Assembly (NCBI RefSeq): GCF_028453695.1
Contig: NC_135777.1
Location: 21,352,796 to 21,416,795 of the forward strand
Length of the DNA stretch: 64,000 nt
Source: Augochlora pura
Lineage: Eukaryota; Arthropoda; Insecta; Hymenoptera; Halictidae
Direction of reading: 5' to 3'
Below are positions 34,101 through 49,100 of this stretch, piece after piece; the stretch's first letter is position 1; every line of letters begins with the position of its first letter. The translations under genes and the position numbers were made by a program. The notes beneath the pieces are model-generated. The model ran no database searches. It was given only the letters and a program-made list of their open reading frames with translations, and was not told the DNA's origin.

Positions 34101-37100
34101 AATCACTGGATGAGAGATCAGAATTATTATTAGCTACCTTAACACGTAGATTTTCAGGTAGTCGTCGTAAAAATGCTACTAATAATCATATGATTAATGA
34201 TTGCTGTGTTAGACATGACTAACGATTACATTTGCTTCGATTACTCGAGCTATTCGATAATCGTTATTTAGTGATCGCATGCATTAATCATGGACATGAT
34301 TTCCCGTTAGTTGTAATCGTTAATCATTAATGAGATTACTTTTTGTTTGACTATGCTTGGAACTCTATTTTCGAATAATAATAATATAAAATAATAATAA
34401 TATATAATATTATATACCATATTATAGAATAATGAATATAATGTAATATAATATAATATACTGTATAATAATTGATTGAACGCATAAATCACCGATCTAA
34501 CGACCCGTTTTCGATCCGAAATTAAAAACGCCGGATATTTAACAAAAAAAGCAGCGACACGGGCACGTTAAATATTGAAACGTTTAACGCGAGAGATGTT
34601 GGAAGCGTGGACGTTACAACGGTATTGGTTTTCGAGCAACAAAAGAAATACCGCGGCGGTGATTGGAGCTCGCGCTCGCGCTCGCATAAACGGAGAGTCG
34701 AACGCGTGGCCGAGGCAGCGTCTCGGCCGGTGATTTCAACGCGTGGTGGAGCGGCGCGCGGGCCGGCGGGCGATCACGACGCGCGGCGAGAAGGGCTGTC
34801 GCGTTTAACGTGTGCCAATTAAAAACTACCGCGGCTCGTGTACCAATTAAAAACTTAAAATTGAAAATAAAAACTCAACGGCCACCCGCCATAAAACCGT
34901 CACGATTATTTCCAAATGCCCGACGATCGGACGGGGACGACGTTGCCCACGTTACGGTCCCGCGAAATTTCATCGATTACCTCATCCCGGCAATTCTTTT
35001 CCCTCCCCCCCCCCCCGTTCCCCTCCATCCTTATTCGTTCAACGGCCCACACGGCCGGGGCCGCGTGGCGGCGGCGTCCGCCATCTTGTTCTGGATAACT
35101 GTATCGCAGCTGTGGACCGCGCGCGTAAAAGCACGATCGCCGCCGATTGTAAAAATCCCATCGTAAAGATACACTCGCGTCCGCCGCCGCCATAAAAACC
35201 GGCGGCCGGCCGTTCATTACGCGAATTTGTCGTTGTAAACAGCGCGCGAACTCCCAACGCGCTCGCGCTCGCGCGCGCCTTCTTCTTCTTCTTCTTCTTC
35301 TTTCGTGCCGAAACGGCCTTCGCGCGAAATCCCGCGCGGGTTTCGCAAGCCGAACGGTCGCGCGAGCCCGGCGGATTAGGCCGCGGCGCGCGCGCGCGCG
35401 CGCACACAGACCCCGCCGAATGCAAAAATCGGAAAGGCAATAACAGGCTGCAAAAGAGCGCCGGGCAATTAATGACGCCTGGTTTAGTTATCGTTCCACG
35501 AGCGGATTGTTGCTCCACGATGGAAACTGGAATTTCGCAAGGAACTCGCGCGCTCGCGCGGATGAGGAAAGAGAACGCGCCGACGAGATCCTATCTTCTC
35601 CCGTTCGGTTTGCAAATTGAACGCGGTTCGACGTAATGGATCCGCGCGGATGTTTTCACGAAGTTCAATTTTTATATATCTTTGTTGTTTGAATCTGCCG
35701 GACGCGCGACGTTGGCCACCGAATTGTAGAAATCCGTTCAACTCTAAGTTTTAACCATCTTCTTTCTACCTTTACTGCACTGCTAATTATGTTTATTATT
35801 AACAATGTTATTTACCGTGTACGAAGTTCAATCTTATATTTGTTTAGCGTTTCGATCTGCGAAACGCGGCGTCGTCGATTGAATTCTAGGAATTTGTTCA
35901 CTCCAGGTTTTAACCCTCTCTTTATTCAGACTTCGATGAAGTGATACTGTTGTTTTCTAGCGTAATTGTACTGTTATCGATGTTTATTATTAACGATGTT
36001 ATTTGCCGTGTATAATTTTAATAAATAAATATAATAAGTAACGAGTAATATGAATAATAGTAAGTAACGAGAATAATAAGTAAGAAGTGATAATATTTAA
36101 AAAGTGATAACCAGGAAGAAATAATAATAAGTAAAACGTGATAACCATCGAGAAATCGTCCAAATCGTAATAACCGTAATAATCGTAATAACCAGCAAGA
36201 AATAATAATAAGTAAAAAGTGATAACCATCAAGAAATCGTCCAAAAGGCGTGAATTACACGATATTCCCTAGCCAACAGTAAGTCAACGTAAAATAATAA
36301 AAGCGTTGATTTCTCCGTCCGGAATACGAATCAAGCTACGATTCGACTGGGGCAGATCGCAGAAATGTCACGCCGCGCATTAATCTAACAATAAATCGGG
36401 GTCCCTGGGTCATTCTAATCCCACGTAGCCGGCGGATGACACGGTCTAAGAAGAAGCGCCGTCATCGGCGCACCACTGTCGCCTCTTCGCAAGCCAGGTG
36501 TCACTCCCATCGTATTTATCTAGGTATTCAGCGGAGCACCTCCCATCGGGGCACCTTTGCTGCCTCGAAAGGGCAATCGCAATCGCAATCTCCTCCTCCT
36601 CCTCTTTGCCTTGCCGAGCGCCCATCGCGTCGCGCGCACAGAGGACTGGCTCATCAAAATTTTAATACTCGCCATCATTCATGCCGCTCGCGCGGAAAAA
36701 GCTGCCGGCCCACGGAGAAAGTTTCTTTTTTTTTCTCCGATTCTCCGGTTATTTATCGCGTCTTAAATTCTTCGCTCGCGGTGCGCATTGTGCGAGGATT
36801 GCGACAGTAGCGCGCACTCGAGAAGAGGTTTAGCAGAAGAGGACGAAGAAGAGGCGCGACAGACAATGGCGGAACGGTGACCCGCGGCCCGTCTCTATCG
36901 GGAAACGCGTTGCCCAACTAAACGACTTCGAATTGCTGGTCGTTCGAGAAAATAAAAAAGACAATCCGGCGAACGTGCGAACGGTGTAACGTGCGACCGA
37001 TCGGTCGCCGCTTTGTTCGCGATTGGACACGCGAGCGTCGACTTTCCGCCGACGGGATAGAATATCAATTTGCGTTTTGTTCGTCGTGCGCCGAACACCC

Positions 37101-40100
37101 GTTTAGAATCCGAAACACGGCGATCGTTCGCCGTTCGTTTCAGATGCTATCGACTAACTTGCGAAATAATAATTAGACTGCAGACCTTTATGCGCCGGCG
37201 AGATCTTCGTACCCGCACGATTCTACCGCGATTTTCACCGCGCCGGTTTTTTATGCGCCGAATGTTGTCGAGAGATCCGCGAAAAGCATAATTTCTGGAT
37301 AATAATGGACGAGTTAAGAGCAATGCGATAATGTTAAACATTGTTGCAACGCTCGTGTCATTTTCTTGTACCCCCTTGCGGTGGAGCAACGCGAAAGGCT
37401 TGTAACAGAGATTTCGTGTGTAATTTACTGAACATGAATTTTATGGATTTTGCTAGATTTATGAAGGATTAATGTAGATGATAATATAGAAGATGTTAAA
37501 ATTCTGTCTTTTTATTAATAAAATTATTAAGAACAAAGCAGTGCTAGTTATCGTGAAATAAATCATAGCGCAAGGGGGGTTAATATATCGAATAGCGAAT
37601 TGCCAACATTTCTTTTTCTTGTTAAGTAAATAAATAATAAATAAGCAAGAAACAACAACTAAAAAATAATTAAAAAATCCCTTCTTAGTAATGTTAAATA
37701 CGACGCATGCAGTGTAAGTTTAATACGAGATATCTCGCCCATAACCATAAACCCCTAAGACAAAGTCAAATAAACTACAAAATTAAATATGCTGCAAAAA
37801 CACCAACACAGCCTACTAAGAAATTCCCTAGAAACTGTTCAAACGTGTAAAACCTATGCACTTCGATCTCAAACAGCCGAGCGAAGCCTTCGCAAACAGA
37901 GCATCGAGCAAAGAAAGCTCGAGGATAAAAGAGCTAACCAGCCAGCTATAGCGCTAAGCGATCGCCGGACGCAGAAGAAAAGAGGATGATGGGGCGACCG
38001 TCGAGTCCTGGCAGCAATGACCAAGCCCTATTAATATCCCGCCGGTGGCAGGTACTACGCAATTGGTCGCACGTTACGGGAAACGTGCCGGACGAGCGAC
38101 GGCCGCGCAGAGAGCCCAGGTATGTTCCCTCCGCCGCTTCGACGCGCGTTGTTGAGAAAGTCCTCCGCGCGGCAAATTCTAACGCCGGGGCTCTGTCATC
38201 GTCCTCTCTGCCCGCGGCCGGGCGCGCATGGAAAACCGCGGCGAACAAAGGACAGCGCGCTGCGCTCGCCGTAGAAAGGGAAGAAGAGCGAAGACGAGTG
38301 GCTGCGGCGCGCGGCGCGATGAGGAGGCCTCGGCGAGGGAGACGGGACGACGACGACGACGGGCGACGACGACGCTGGAATACCGTCGAAGGCTTCGTTG
38401 TGTGTTGCCCATCCCGGGATTACGTGCCTTGGTCGTAGACCTTACTCGAGGCGAGCTCGTGCTCGCAGGTGGTTGCATAACAGCCGTGGCTCCGGCGGCG
38501 GGCCGCCTCATTGTCGCCGCCGACGACGACGGGTCACAATAACCGCGTCGAGTGTTCCCCCCATAGCCTGGTGGCTAGCACCGACGAAAGGTTACCGGGG
38601 ATCGCGAAAGATAACGCGTCCTTTAACGCCGGCAGGTACTAGCTGTGGGCCTTGTCGCACAGTGGGCCTTATGGTGGGCCTTATGGTGGGCCTCACGGTG
38701 GTCCGGCCCCCGGCTGCCGACCGACGCCGGAGTTATGGGACAAATTTATCGGCCGTTCGATTTTATCGATTCCGGCTCGAACGACGCGGAATAATTGAGT
38801 GGTCGCGCGGCGCGGACCACGGTGGACAACATTAATAAAACATGCTACTTTGTATCTAGTCGAGAATTGATGACATATGTCCAAATAATCATATTTAGCT
38901 ACGGAATGTTCGGAACATTGGGCGGGAGATTCGTTTCGAGCGAACAGCATAGATCGTGACGCGGCTTTTTTACATTTTCATACGAATAAAAGGACATTTT
39001 AATAAGTAATTTTTATATAAAATAATAGGCGTTAGACGATTGTAATTAATCCATAGAAATCTTGCAACACCTATACGCAGCAATGTAATAATTAAAAATT
39101 GTCTAAGCCAAGAAAGTTGATTAGCTCAGAAGCTATGATTGATCAGAAACTTGATAAAGGTCGTGAAAATTAGCTTAGAAAATTTTTGTTTAAACAACAC
39201 GCTACGAGGCAGATCAAGTCTCATACATTCGTACAGATACTAAGGAACCCCATGAGGATTTTTAACTTTTTTAATTTGCAATTACGAGCTTTGAAAGACC
39301 TTGCAATTATCGCGAGAAATCTGAGTAAACACGCGTCCTCGTCTCCTTCCTTCAGTTACCTGTGCTGCTCTACCTTATTAGCTCTAATCCAGTGCTAATT
39401 GAGAGTCCGTGTTTACGACTCTCGATCGCAGCGTTTCGGCTTCAGTTCGACCGACAAGAGTTTGAAGGAAGAAGGTCGCCGTAGCTTCGTCGAGGTGCTA
39501 AAATAGTACAGCGTGGGCGGATAATGGATCAGTTCGCAACGAACCCGGATCCTCGGTTCGAAGCGGCCGGGAATCGAGCTATTCGGGTCGTGGATTCCTT
39601 TTGGTACGCCCTACCGCAGCTGGCATTCCTAATATGACAGCGGATTGAAGCGTAAAATATTCCTATTTTACTCGTGGAACTCACGAAACAAGCCTCTTCC
39701 CGCGCCCCGTTCTCTATCGTGTTTGAATGCCAGCGTAGGTCGGACGAGGCGCGACGGTAAATTCTCTGCTTGTGGAACACGTTGACCAATGACCTGCCAG
39801 CAAAATCAGCGAGAATCGCCGAGTTAACGCACGTGATTGCCAATCACGGGACTTGACAACTGCGTCACGAGGACCGGTGGTAATCGGCGATGGTCGAACG
39901 GGAAAAAGATATGTAGAGGAAATTCGGCTTTTATTCTTGTTAGGTAAAGTCTTTGTGACTTTCAGCTTTCAAATGGGAGTGGACAGTTTTGGAAGAGGAA
40001 ATACGATCGTTCGAGCTTTGGGAGATGTTTTTATAGTTGTCGAGAATCGGTGACTGTAAAAGCGAATTACGAGGAACGAATAATCGTATCTCCTCTTCTG

Positions 40101-43100
40101 TAATTGTCCACTTTTGTTCACGANNNNNNNNNNNNNNNNNNNNNNNNNNNNNNNNNNNNNNNNNNNNNNNNNNNNNNNNNNNNNNNNNNNNNNNNNNNNN
40201 NNNNNNNNNNNNNNNNNNNNNNNAGTTATGTATAGTATGGTGGAATGTGATTGCGTGACTGCAAGTATGCGTTGATAATTATTTATCTGGCGTCCTTTCA
40301 TGCGAGTCATTTTCATGTATATTATAGATTTTATTGCTATAAATTTTGTTATATATTGTTATACAGTATATGCTATAAAATATTATGTATTGGGTTGGCA
40401 AATAAGTGATTGAGATGGTCTTAGCACATTCTCTAGTTTTGTCGACATGTTCAAAGCACCTAACCTATATTTTTTTATTGTTTAAACTTGCACCTTTAAT
40501 TCAACAAGAAAATTGTATCGTTTGCTTATTTAGTTTCTTTGTTAACCACGTTTAAAAATGGGAGAACTAGACGCGAATTTCAGACATACTTTATTTAATA
40601 ATATTACTTAGTAATACATACTTTATTTAATAATATTACTTAGTAATACATACTTTATTTAATAATATTACTTAGTAATACATACTTTATTGTATTATTT
40701 TCGAAAAAGCAAGAACGCATCGCAAGCACGCAAGAAATAAAATAGCGAATACGGGGATGAAACCTTGAAAGAAAGGCAGCGCCTAATTGGATAAAATTAT
40801 ATTTTTAAATAAAATTATTAAACTTTCCTTCTTATTTAAAATCCGCAATCACTTAATAGCCAACCTAATAAATAAAAATGACTCGCATAAAACAGCGTCG
40901 GATAAATTAACGTACAGATATATATTATAATAAAAAGATATACACCGCTGTATGAAGCTACCCTATAGCACACCCCCCATAGTAATGCATATTATTGCGC
41001 GTATAAATGATTTCAATAATTATTTCAGTGCTCAACAAATTCGAATATATCCTCCCTATATTTATACAACATAATACCTTTATCATACCTTTATCAATAA
41101 AACTCTTATTTAATTTAAAACGCAAGAAAACTCCTGTGCAACGCGAGTCTATTTATTCTCTGAGCGCGGCCGAAAGAGGAGCGCCACGTCACCGCGGCTA
41201 CGGTCCGCGGTCCCGAAGGCATAAATCCCGGTTTAATTACGGCCGTCGAGCGAAATGGATCGCGATAGGATCGCACATCATCGCGGGAGAGGAACGGCGC
41301 GAGAACGCGACCGGGGGCCCCGAGAACGGATCGAGAGAACAGATCTCGTGGGTGAGAGATCGCGCGCAGGAGGAGGACGGGGGAGGAGGAGGAGGAGGAG
41401 GAGGTGGACGAGGAGGAGGTGGTGGAGGGCAGGCGGCGTGTCGTTTCGGCTCCACTTTCCTGCGATTAACCTCGTTTCGAGGTGGCGTCCTCGCCCCTGG
41501 GGCAACCGGCGAACGATTATTGTCGCGTATCGCGGACTATAAAAGCCGGGTCGCGCGTGTCGTTCGGCTCAATTAACGACCTCGGCCGGCTCGTTCCTCC
41601 CACGCGGTCCTGTTAACGGGACGACAACGGAATAAGCTCGGAATATGCACGGAACAGGCTCGTTTTCGTCCGAGAAGAGACCGTCGCGCGCTAATGTCGA
41701 GCGATGAAATCGCTGTAATAGGCGCGGCGGCGGCGGAATTGCCGTCGCTCTGTTCTCGCTTCTAGATCGCGGAGACGTCCTCCGCAAGTGGATTATGCTC
41801 TCGGCGAGAGTGCTCGCTCGACGGCTATGAATCAGAGCGATGAAAACGGATTGCCTCCTGGTTAGAATCGTTCTTGAGAACTTCGGCCATTATATCCGAT
41901 GCAGAAATGAATTCCTGGCGTGCCCGAGCGACGTCGCGAAGCAACCGGGATTAACGGTTCGAAGAAATATCGGCAATTTCGATGCGCCAACGACGCCATT
42001 ATTTTCGCGAGAATTTATCTCCGCTGCGGCGGATCGCGCGGTGCCGGTAAAAATGTACGACGCGCGTTATGGGAATTGAAAGATGCGTGTCTGTTCCGTC
42101 GGACGAACGGCCACGGGCTGTCTCAAACGGTTGTCGTGCCATTTTTCTTTGCGGTCGCGATAATTAGAATAGTTTCTCGATTCTAATCGTTTCGGGGAAG
42201 GACAAAGACTATTTATGTGTGTCACGTGTCTTGATCGGACGGCGAGTGGGATTTTATTGGAGGGAACGGAGTAGTGTCCATACTTACAAGTTATTACTGT
42301 AGTAATAATATAATAATAATAATAATGTAATAGTAATATAAAAACTGTTCTAAATGACTTTTTTAATCGTCCTTTGTTCATCTAAATTTCGTCCCGGAGA
42401 AATAATGTAATAAAAATATCCTCAGAGATTAAAATAAGACTTTTTAATTACATCGCAAAATAGATAGATTTCTATTAGAATTTGTTCTCGCAATAAAAAT
42501 TCATTTGATAAATAATAATAATACTACAATAATAACATCTAATAATAATAGTAATAAGAAATGAATACTAATAAATAGTAATAGTAATAATGAATTAATA
42601 CTAATAAATAGTAATAGTAATAATGAATTAATGCTAATAAATAGTAATAGTAATAAGAAATTAATACTAATAAATAGTAATATAAATAATAATTTGCTAA
42701 GGAAATTAGCCGGAATTTTCCAACGGAGTTTCGTGGTTCCGAGAGGCGCGGGCCGCTTATCAACGCGATTGGCGATGGGTTCCTCGCCAATAATGGAATT
42801 AGCCGGGGCCCGGATCGGTCGACCGTGCTCCCTCGGATTGACAAACTGACTTTCACATTTCGCGATAGGGGAACCCGAAATCTCTCGGTCCGCGCGAGTC
42901 ACCGTCGCGCGCCTCGTCGCGGCCACGGTGGCCCGAAGTCTCGAGAATGCCCGGAATGCGAATGATCCAGATCGGGGCGCACCAAGGTCGGCCATTACTG
43001 CGCGCGATCGTTTATTACTTTTCCTGATCTTGTATTTCGAGATTAAGGCCGTCCAATGAGTTACGGCGATGTAAGCGGCGCATATAATTGATTTAAGACA

Positions 43101-46100
43101 GCGTCCCGCGAGGCTTTCTTTCAACGTTGTCGAAGAGGCCGCGCGCAACGGGGAAAACGCATTAATTGACGAGTCAATTAAATAATGCCCGAAAAGCGGG
43201 GGCCTCCGCCGGGCCCGCGAAATGCCGATTCAACGAACTTATATTTCACCAACGATAACACCGTCGCCTTCGACGCCGCTTTATTGCGCGCTCATTATCG
43301 TCGCCGCTCGCTTCGAACCGATCGCAGCTGCGCCATACAGAGATTAGTCGCCGTGCGCGCGGAGCTCGTTCAGCATTCCCAGGTGGAGCGACGGCCATTG
43401 CCGGCAGTCTTCGATTATGCTAAATTTCTAATGAAGAGAGAATTTTCAGGAATTTTTAACCCCTTGATATACTTCAACGTGTCGTGCTCTTTCACGAAGA
43501 TTTCTTGTAATAAGTTATTAAGTATGAATGTTTATCATCTGTTCCTTCAAGTGGGAGTCAAAATTGATTTCCTTGTTACCAATATTTAAACATTAGACAA
43601 GTAAATGTAAGCACGCGAATTTTTCTTCGAAGAAATTAATGCGATCGAAATAATACCTAAATATAGAGTAATGCAACTCTTCCATTATATATTCAATACA
43701 TAAATAAATAAATAAATAAATATCTATATTATTTATGTATTAAATATATACGAAAAGTTATCCATCAATACTAAAATTAAAATAAACATGCATAAGATTA
43801 GGGTAACCTATAAATTTATTTAATATTTTCAGAGCCATCTTTAAAATCGTAAAAATTCTCTAAGTCGACCCTCTGTCGTCAAATAAACCATCTTCCACGG
43901 TCACCGTTCATCGAAACGAATAATAATGCCCAGTTAACCAAGGGGGACTAGAAGAATTCGGTGAACAGCTAATCCGATCATCGATTTCGGAAGGCTTAAA
44001 ATAAAATTGATGGCCAGGTATTCGCCCATAAAATGTGGACAATCGTAAAAAGGTTGACCAAGTTCGAATGACATAATAACACGACGATCGATAAAATTAG
44101 TACAATGGAGAGCGAGAATGTCACGGTTACTATGCCGACTAAAACGAAGATCACCTGATGAGGTCATCCGGAAGAAAGTCAGTCCCTGTACCAAACACTT
44201 CTGCTTTCAAACGCGAAGAAATCATTCGTTTCTCTTTTCTTTATTTCTTTCAATTTAGTATTTAATTTTATTTTATTATAGAATATTTAATTTTATTGTA
44301 TTATAAAATATTTCATTTTATTGTATTATAAATTATTTAATTTTACTGTATTATTATTATTATTATTATTTTATTGTATCATAGTATTAAAATACAGGAA
44401 GTTATACTCGATGGCTATGTAAATATTAATATTAAATACAATAGTGAATAAAGATGAACAGCATCGTCTAAAGGGTTGAGAAACCAGTACACCGATCATA
44501 AAGACTCGAACAATAGCGGCCGCTAATAAAACGCGCTTAAACCGTGGATAATACACAAAGAAAACAGTGCGCGGCCGTCCAAAGATTCCGAGAATAATGT
44601 CTCGGGCCGGAAAAAATAATTGAATTGGCACTGTCTGGCGAGCGGCGCGCACAATGCGCCGTCCGAAGTGCAACGCGGCCGATGCATCGACGAGCGCGCG
44701 CGTTAAGCCCCCGATCAATGCCACGACGGGCCTGCGACAGAAATCGCGACGAATACAATCGGAGACAAAGGCTCGGCTCTCTCTCTCTCTCTCTCTCTTT
44801 CTGTCATAAGAAAAAAAAATGCCGGGGGAATAAGCAGCCCGAAGTGCATCGACAATCGCAGAAATTCCAGGTTATGAGCAGCTCGCGATTGCCGTGAGCG
44901 GGCGGTCCGGCCCCGGTCCCGGCGGCAGCTATTTATAAAACTCAATTACGATTTTCCTCCCGCGGCGAGGACCGCCCAGCCTTCGAGAGACCCCGCGCCT
45001 TTGTGTACCCGGCACCTGTTGCACCGGTGCAACAACGGCCGACGGAGCGGGGCGGAGTGCGTGCACGCGAATGCATCCGTTATCCAGGTCTCCCGGTAAC
45101 GAACGCGGGTCCGGGTCCGGGGAGGCGAAGGTGCGTTTACCTTCGTCCTCGAAGAAGACCGATCCCCGTGGGCCCCTGGACTCGCCCCGGCTCTGGTTTC
45201 CCTTTGTTTTGCGCGCGCGCGCGCGAGGAACCGGGTTCGGCTGGAACACGGATGCCCGGTGGGGTGTTTCTTTTCCATTGCCGGCCTCTCTGCCCGCGCC
45301 TCGATGAAGCCGATCGTCGCGCGGACACGGTGGGGAATACCCGGCAAAAAAGCCTTGCCCTTGCACGCGTTTGTAACCGCTAAAAATCCACATTCCGCCC
45401 GGCTGGCTGGCCAAGATGGAATTTATAGGCGTCCTACGGACCTGCCCCCGACCCCCGTGCGCGCCTCTGTATGCCAAGGACCGGTGTCGAACGCTGAATT
45501 AATTATTCCGCGGACCGGCGCCGGCTATGGAGCGACACTTCGCGAGCTCGGGGACCGTCGGTCAACCGTGGGCGATGCTATCTCCTATTTTCGCACCCAC
45601 GAGAGTACGGCTCTGTTAGCGACGAGGCGTCGCATACTGGTAATTGGTTCCAGGTGGAATCGGTTCCGCGTCCGAGCGATGCTTACGTGGAAGCAAATAG
45701 GACGCGGTTCGCTTTGCAAAATGGAAGTGTTTCGCGTTCGTTTGGTTCGTACATTGTTTTTATTTAATATGTGCAATATGTTTAATAATCGATGTTTTAT
45801 GTTCTCAAATAATATATAAGATATTTTTAATAAATTATATATTTATATGTAAATTATTAAATAATTGAATCATTCGAAAGATTAGTTTCTTTTACTAGAA
45901 CAATGCATAGTGTCAGTAAGTTCCATCTACGTTCAATTGTTTCATTCTCAATTTGTTTAAAAGGTGCATTATACATAGGTACTGGTTTTATACTGATTAT
46001 AAATATTTAATCGTAAAATATTGCATCGTAAAAAGCAAACCTTTCAATGAAAAGAAACAAAAAGTAACAAAAATATCCGAATGAAAATATATTGGAAACT

Positions 46101-49100
46101 ATCTTAATAAATATCCTAAAAATTAATAATATAATAAGTTAAAAAAGCTTGCTATCATTAGTGAAAAACAAGCGACAATAGTCACAGAAATCGAAGTTAT
46201 GAATATTTAATAACCCACCCTGTATATCGTATGCTAAAATAGAAAAGGAAATTAGCATTAATTATTGGACGACCTACTGTCACTGGCAAATAGTAATTTC
46301 ATTGCCGGTGTTGCAATATTTGTCACACGATTGTAGCGTCCTCAATCATTTTAATTCACCCGTGGAGTGCCGCGTCTGATTGCAATAGTCGCAGACTATA
46401 ACGCAAACAAATTTGTGAAATACGAAGGATACATCTACGACGACGACATCGTTAACAGCAAAGACACTCTAATGGAATTCCATTCAGTCTCTCGTTTTCA
46501 TTTTATTTCTTCATTCCTTTATTGTTACCTAAATGACTTTTATTTGTCGCTGGATAAAATAACAGTGCAATATGTACTTCTAATTTAATAAGTAGTATAA
46601 TAAATCTTTTTCGAACCCTTCATCTTGATTTGTCAATTTTTATTTTTTTTAATTTTTATCCTGTTATTGGTTCCCTAATTATATTTATTGTATGCTTTAA
46701 ATAAAACGATATTGCAATACGTTCCACGATATCATCGTCGCAAGATTAAAAAAATATATAAATACACCTACAACAACAATATCTACATACAATATCTGCC
46801 TCTTCATTCTAAATTAATTACATTCCGTAATTGAAATAAGCGATCGCGGTACGAAAATTCGAGATCCAAGGAAGCCTTGCGATCCGCTTATTAGTTACAC
46901 AATAACGATGCCCCCCCCCCCCCCCATTAGGTCGCTCTTAATTGCGACACGTAAGAGTTTTATAGCCGGCCGGAATTCAATTTACGACGCATTGAAGCGA
47001 TTTTTACGCGCCGGTGACCCGGGCGGCGTTCGACGTGTTAACGCATAAACCGCGTTATGTTAACCCCGCCGGTGGCGCAGAGATAACACCGCTGTGTCGG
47101 CGTGCACCTAATAAAACACGGACGACAAGGCTGTCGGCGTAGCGGACGCGTTACGGAAACCACGCGAGCGAATTAAAAGCGCGGCGAACGCTGTCGCGCA
47201 CGGAGACTTCGACGCGTGGTAAGCGATGTCGCGCCCGGAGACTTCGACGCGTGGTAAGCGATGTCGCGCCCGGAGACTTCAATGCATATTAAGCGGTGTT
47301 GTCTGGTGATTTCGACGCGTCGACAGGAGAACTGCCGCGTGATATTTCAACAATAAGCTCTCCCGCGCACGTTTCTATTTGAACATTGTTCATCGCGGAA
47401 TTGCAAATAGCCTTGTTACGTCAAACATTTATGCGAACGCGCGAGGCTTCTGCAGAAGTATTATTTTATTATCTACTTTCTGGTATGGAAATAATTTACT
47501 CGGAAGAAGAGCGTTGATTTCAATTACAATTTTAAATTAGTTTTGTATATTTATGCAGGAGAATTGGAAATTGTTACATGAAATTTGTATTTGAAATACG
47601 TAGTCGTCTTCGAAGAGTAAATTAATCTGCGTTTGAAAACTAATTTACCTTTATATTAAAATTCCTCTTAGAAATTGCAAAATATAATATAAATTTATAA
47701 TAGAGTAGACAATATATAACTGTTATTATTATTATTATATATTATAATTCGTATAATATTGTATTAAATATTTCAAACCGTTTATTTTACCTATTTCTTC
47801 ACTTTTCAATAAATAAATAAAAAAATAGAAATCACAGATAAATATATATTAGATATTTTAAATAAATTAGGTGAACTGATAGCATGATACAAACTCGGAA
47901 ATTATGGGAATTATAACGAATACCTTTTTAATATACTTAGTAACTTGCTAAATCATTCTTATAACGACAAAACGATCCAGTAGATCTCTGGATCCTCCGT
48001 TTCCTTAGGAGGAGCACAGTTCCGTGTCGCCTCGCCGGTCAGACTAAACGGCACCGGCGGCCGTGCGGTGGGCGTGAAAGAAAAATGATCGCGGGGAAGC
48101 GAAGTCGTCCGTCCGATGCAACAATCGCCGCAACCACGGAGCCGCGGGGCCGATTCATCGGTTGTTTTTATTCCGGCTTGCGTCACGCCGTGTTCCCGCG
48201 GTTTTTCTTCCGTTCTTTTCATTAGGATGATTTCCGTGTTACCGTAAACCGTGACCAACACGCGCGCGCCCGCTCGCCTAATCGTCGTTTGATCGAAACC
48301 GCAGCGGCCTTCGCGAACGGTGTACCACACCGGCCGATATTAAGAACAGCGTTTTAATGATCGATCACGTGTCCGAGCGACATCGAAATGCGCGACGCGA
48401 TCGCGAAAACCGCAGAACGCTTATAAAAACCGTGAGGCGATTGTAAAAACTATGAGGCGCTTATAAAAGCCACGAGGTGTTTATAATAACTATAAGGTAC
48501 TTATAATAAGTGTAAGGTGTTTATAAAAGCTATGAGGTGCTTATGATAATTATAGTGAGCTTGTAAAAAGCATAAAATGCATAAAAAGCTTGTAAAAAGC
48601 ATAAAATGCATAAAAAGCATAAGAAGCATAAGAAGCATAAAATGCATAAAATGCTTGTAAGAAGCATAAGATGTTTATAAAATGCTTGTAAAAAGCATAA
48701 GATGTTTATAAAATGCATAAGATGTTTATAAAATGCATAAGATGTTTATAAAATGAATAAGATGTTTATAAAATGCATAAGATGCTTATAAATACCATAA
48801 AAAGCTTATAAATACCATAAGATGCTAATAAAAAGCATAAAATACTTATAAAAACTACAAAGTACATAAAAAACCACAAAACGCCTTTTAAAACCACGTG
48901 AATCGCACAACGCGTTCTTAAATCTCATACGTAGCGATTTGAAAAAATGAAATTTGTTAGCACAAGCAGTAAATCCCAGGGTTTACGCAACAATGTTGTT
49001 CCGAGCACCGTGGAAATTTACCGGGAATTACGAATTTTCCGTAGACGCACGAAAAGCGACGTTATCGTGATTTACGCGGAGCCGTTTTATACAGCGCGCG

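Noticed and set aside
37986..38835. Overlapping Arg-rich frames of 100-150 codons
   Set aside because: All frames are open because of CG-rich, CGA/CGAC-rich sequence. No conserved motif or splice structure was seen.
41237..41455. Proline-rich minus-strand frame
   Set aside because: Direct translation of a (GGA/GGT)n purine tract.
42501..43148. A 215-codon minus-strand frame with a hydrophobic repeat
   Set aside because: Its C-terminal part is the 33-bp AT minisatellite and the rest has no recognisable domain.
44929..45819. Long overlapping frames on both strands (up to 186 codons)
   Set aside because: Pro/Arg/Gly-rich chance frames in CG-rich DNA without conserved blocks or start context.
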